A stretch of 64,000 nt of DNA from Halomonas sp. M20 (lineage in GTDB: Bacteria > Pseudomonadota > Gammaproteobacteria > Pseudomonadales > Halomonadaceae): positions 85,772-149,771 of the forward strand of contig NZ_JACNMQ010000008.1 in NCBI RefSeq assembly GCF_020622265.1, read 5' to 3'. A program made the translations under genes and the position numbers. The notes beneath the pieces are model-generated. The model was not told where the DNA came from, ran no database searches, and worked only from the letters and a program-made list of their open reading frames with translations. The number at the start of each line of letters is the position of its first letter. Within the stretch, counting starts at the first letter, position 1. Positions 61,676 through 64,000 of the stretch are shown in pieces.

Positions 61676-63320
61676 ATACCTGCTCCTTGAAAGGCTTGAT
61701 TCCGATACGGCGATAGGTGTCCAGAAAGCGCTCATCTTCATGGCGCTGTTGAACATAAACGTTCAGCACCTTGTCGATGACGCCGGGCACATCCTCGCGA
61801 AAAAAAGAGGGGCCCAATATCTTGCCCAGGGAGGCGTCGTTGTAGGAGTTGCCGCCCAGGGATATCTGGTAATACTCTTCGCCTTTCTTGTCGACGCCGA
61901 GAATACCGATATTGCCGACATGGTGATGGCCACAGGCATTCATGCAGCCGGAGATATTCAGATCCACCGGGCCCAGATCGTAGAGATAATCCAGATCGTC
62001 GAAGCGCTCCTGAATCGCCTGGGCGATAGGAATGGAGACGGCGTTGGCCAGCCCGCAGTAATCGCCACCCGGGCAGCAGATGATGTCGTTCAGCGTACCC
62101 ACGGTCGGATTGGCCATGCCCAGATCCTGGAGCTTGTGCCACAGCGTCTCGATCTCATCCACCGGCACATCGGAGAACACCAGATTCTGCTGGTGGGTCA
62201 CTCGTAGTTCGCCAAAACCAAACACATCCGCCAGATCCGCAACCGCCTCCATCTGATCGGCACTTACATCGCCCGGGGCGTGTTCGCGGCGCTTAAGAGA
62301 TAGCGTCACTGCCTTGTAGCCCGGCACGATGTGATCGGTGACGTTGTTGGTCACGAAGCGGGCAAAGGCGCGATCGTTCTGACGCAGTTGCTCGTAGGCA
62401 GCGATGGCGGCGTCACTGACATCTCGGCGCTCGGGCTCCGGGAAGTGAGCCTTGGCACTATCGATCGCCGCCTGAGTAAGCGTCTGGGGGCCATCCTTCA
62501 GGTGAGCCCACTCTTCCTCGACACGCCGGCGGTACTCTTCAATTCCTAGAGCCTTGACGAGTATCTTGATGCGCGCCTTGAACTTGTTGTCCCGGCGACC
62601 GAACTGGTTGTAGACACGCACGCAGGCCTCGAGATAGGTCAGTAGATGCTGCCAAGGAAGATCTTCACAGACTACATCACCCAGCATGGGCGTCCGCCCC
62701 ATGCCGCCCCCCGCCAGCACCCGAATCCGCAACTCGCCTTCAGCGTCGTGCCACAGGCGCAGGCCGATATCGTGGGATTGAATAGCGGCGCGATCCTGTT
62801 CGGCCCCGGTCACGGCAATCTTGAACTTGCGCGGTAGATAGGCGAATTCCGGATGCAGGGTCGACCATTGGCGAATTAACTCACACCACGGGCGTGGGTC
62901 TTCCACTTCGTCATTGGCAATGCCGGCGAACTGGTCCGTGGTGGTATTGCGGATGCAGTTGCCGCTGGTCTGGATGGCATGCATCTGGACCTGAGCAAGT
63001 TCCGCCAAGATATCCGGAATGTCTTCCAGCTTGGGCCAGTTGAGCTGCAGATTCTGGCGGGTTGTGAAATGCCCATAGCCGCGATCATAGCGCCGGGCAA
63101 TATCCGCCAAAACGCGTAGCTGTTTGCCGGAAAGCATTCCGTAGGGAATCGCAATGCGCAGCATCGGAGCGTGACGCTGAATATAAAGGCCGTTTTGCAA
63201 GCGCAAGGGTAAAAACTCGGTCTCGCTTAGCCGGCCGGATAAATAGCGTTCCATTTGATCGCGAAATTGAACGACGCGTTCATCGACGAGGGTCTGATCG
63301 TAAGTGTCGTACCGATACAT
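61668..63320 (-). CDS. cysI: Siroheme sulfite/nitrite reductase CysI-type
   Basis: A 550-residue hemoprotein that reduces sulfite to sulfide in assimilation. It has two ferredoxin-like halves; the first holds YDRGYGHFTTRQNLQLNW, TSGNCIRNTTTDQFAG and the GRRDNKFKARIK part. The siroheme/[4Fe-4S] ligands are in CCPGGDYCGLANA and NISGCMNACGHH. Pairing with DUF934 favours sulfite over nitrite as substrate. No cysJ is adjacent, so electrons probably come from ferredoxin. Confidence 0.9.
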   Translation of the reverse strand: MYRYDTYDQTLVDERVVQFRDQMERYLSGRLSETEFLPLRLQNGLYIQRHAPMLRIAIPYGMLSGKQLRVLADIARRYDRGYGHFTTRQNLQLNWPKLEDIPDILAELAQVQMHAIQTSGNCIRNTTTDQFAGIANDEVEDPRPWCELIRQWSTLHPEFAYLPRKFKIAVTGAEQDRAAIQSHDIGLRLWHDAEGELRIRVLAGGGMGRTPMLGDVVCEDLPWQHLLTYLEACVRVYNQFGRRDNKFKARIKILVKALGIEEYRRRVEEEWAHLKDGPQTLTQAAIDSAKAHFPEPERRDVSDAAIAAYEQLRQNDRAFARFVTNNVTDHIVPGYKAVTLSLKRREHAPGDVSADQMEAVADLADVFGFGELRVTHQQNLVFSDVPVDEIETLWHKLQDLGMANPTVGTLNDIICCPGGDYCGLANAVSIPIAQAIQERFDDLDYLYDLGPVDLNISGCMNACGHHHVGNIGILGVDKKGEEYYQISLGGNSYNDASLGKILGPSFFREDVPGVIDKVLNVYVQQRHEDERFLDTYRRIGIKPFKEQVYA

Positions 63321-63653
63321 ACGGGCATATCCGTTTTATAAGAGTGCTTGGCCAAGGTATGAAGAGCGTGTGCAATCGAAGCAACATTACATGACATTTT
63401 ATATTCTGAGAAAGAATAAATAATAATTCAGTTTGATCTTAAAGTTATTAAAAGAACCGATGCAGAAGGTTTTTTATCCAGGATATCAGCATAACGCATA
63501 TCATAATTAACCAAATTGCATTTGCGTGATATCAGAAGTCTGTCCTAGCCTATGATGCAGTTGATTAGAAGCTGGGGCGTTCAGCGAGACGAAACCCTGC
63601 TTACATGCCCGTCCATCACGGGCTACATGGACTGTTGCAAAAGGATGAACGAC
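63321..63653. other. 333-bp AT-rich divergent region (cysI / aldehyde dehydrogenase)
   Basis: No gene is seen. The segment is AT-rich, notably 63390-63450 and 63490-63535, and must hold two divergent promoters. GATATCA (63481 area) and TGATATC (63528 area) form a distant inverted pair about 40 bp apart. I could not assign a firm -35/-10 pair. Confidence 0.5.
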
Positions 63654-64000
63654 ATGGCGAAGACACATCAGACCATCAATCCAGCCACCGGCGAGACCAT
63701 CGCCACCTATGACGTGATCAGCGATGAGCAAGCGCTGCAGGCACTGAATGATTCTCATAAGGCCTTTCTCGAGTGGCGCAAGACTAGCCTCGAGGAGCGT
63801 GGCAACATCCTGCGCGAGATCGCCAAGCGCCTGCGGGCGAAGAAGGGCGAGTACGCCGCGCTGATGACCCGGGAAATGGGCAAGCCGATTTCTCAGGGCG
63901 GTGATGAGATCGAGTTGTGTGCCGCGATCTGTGAATACAGCGCCGATAACGCGGGTAAGATGTTGGCGGATGAAGAACGCGAACTCGACGGCGGTCGTGC
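63654..64000 (+). CDS. Aldehyde dehydrogenase, succinate-semialdehyde type (5' part only)
   Basis: The first 115 codons of an NAD(P)-dependent aldehyde dehydrogenase that runs past the window end. The ATG at 63654 has an AAAGGA Shine-Dalgarno. The segments INPATGETIATYDV, FLEWRKTSLEERGNILREIAKRL and ALMTREMGKPISQGGDEIELCA are those of succinate-semialdehyde dehydrogenase (GabD/Sad-like). The catalytic Cys and Glu are outside the window, so the exact substrate cannot be judged. Confidence 0.85.
   Translation, partial: MAKTHQTINPATGETIATYDVISDEQALQALNDSHKAFLEWRKTSLEERGNILREIAKRLRAKKGEYAALMTREMGKPISQGGDEIELCAAICEYSADNAGKMLADEERELDGGR

Overview
The window looks like a chromosomal segment of a moderately GC-rich gammaproteobacterium, most probably a member of the Halomonadaceae (Halomonas-like). 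This is inferred from protein resemblance, the betaine/K+ osmotic genes and local gene order; no rRNA is present to fix the identity. Coding density is high, overlaps of the ATGA/TGATG type are common, and there is no insertion sequence, prophage, integrase or CRISPR array. Two gene orders known from enterobacteria are kept: mltD-gloB-(yafS-like)-rnhA-dnaQ and tRNA-Ser(UGA)-yccA-tusE.

Layout. 1-6.4 kb: a membrane protein with an EMC3/TMCO1-like layout translationally coupled to a sulfotransferase, an unrecognised HTH protein, rarD, an omega-amidase coupled to rsuA, and a HhH-GPD-like protein. 6.4-14.2 kb (minus strand): gloB, mltD and the yejABEF peptide importer in one head-to-tail array. 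14.3-17.2 kb: yafS-like methyltransferase, rnhA, dnaQ, nudC. 17.2-28.8 kb: SCP2-like protein, sohB, an ArsR regulator, prpE with candidate palindromic operators, yhhQ with a preQ1-I-like leader, an esterase, a DnaQ/GIY-YIG fusion nuclease, an orphan NMT1-like binding protein, a CvrA-type antiporter, a DUF2501 protein and a small outer-membrane barrel. 29-33.1 kb: tRNA-Ser(UGA), two small unknown genes, yccA, tusDCBE and acpH, the last apparently starting at CTG.

33.1-46 kb is a molybdoenzyme block: DUF1244-moaB-moeA (cofactor synthesis), then a formate dehydrogenase locus on the minus strand (DUF3305, DUF3306, polyferredoxin, TorD-like chaperone, small Tat protein, FdhA, FdhB, FdhC) with fdhD and an HTH/periplasmic-binding-like regulator reading the other way. 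FdhA carries Cys, not Sec, at the Mo ligand position. 46-52 kb: an APC permease, an XRE-cupin regulator and a histone-deacetylase-family hydrolase, the last divergent from a Pat-type protein acetyltransferase. 52.4-55.5 kb: proVWX. 55.6-64 kb: pdxH, azlDC, cytochrome b561 and c', DUF2069-wrbA, a membrane-anchored GGCT-like protein, an Smr protein, DUF934-cysI (sulfite reductase) and the 5' end of an aldehyde dehydrogenase.

Functional links: osmotic/ion balance (proVWX, cvrA), tRNA wobble modification (tusDCBE, yhhQ), Mo-cofactor supply to the periplasmic formate dehydrogenase, cell-wall turnover with peptide uptake (mltD, yej), and acyl-CoA metabolism with possible lysine acylation control (prpE, pat, HDAC-like). 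The best leads for follow-up are the preQ1-like leader, the mltD-yej array, the pat/HDAC pair, the unusual FdhD cysteines and the CTG start of acpH.
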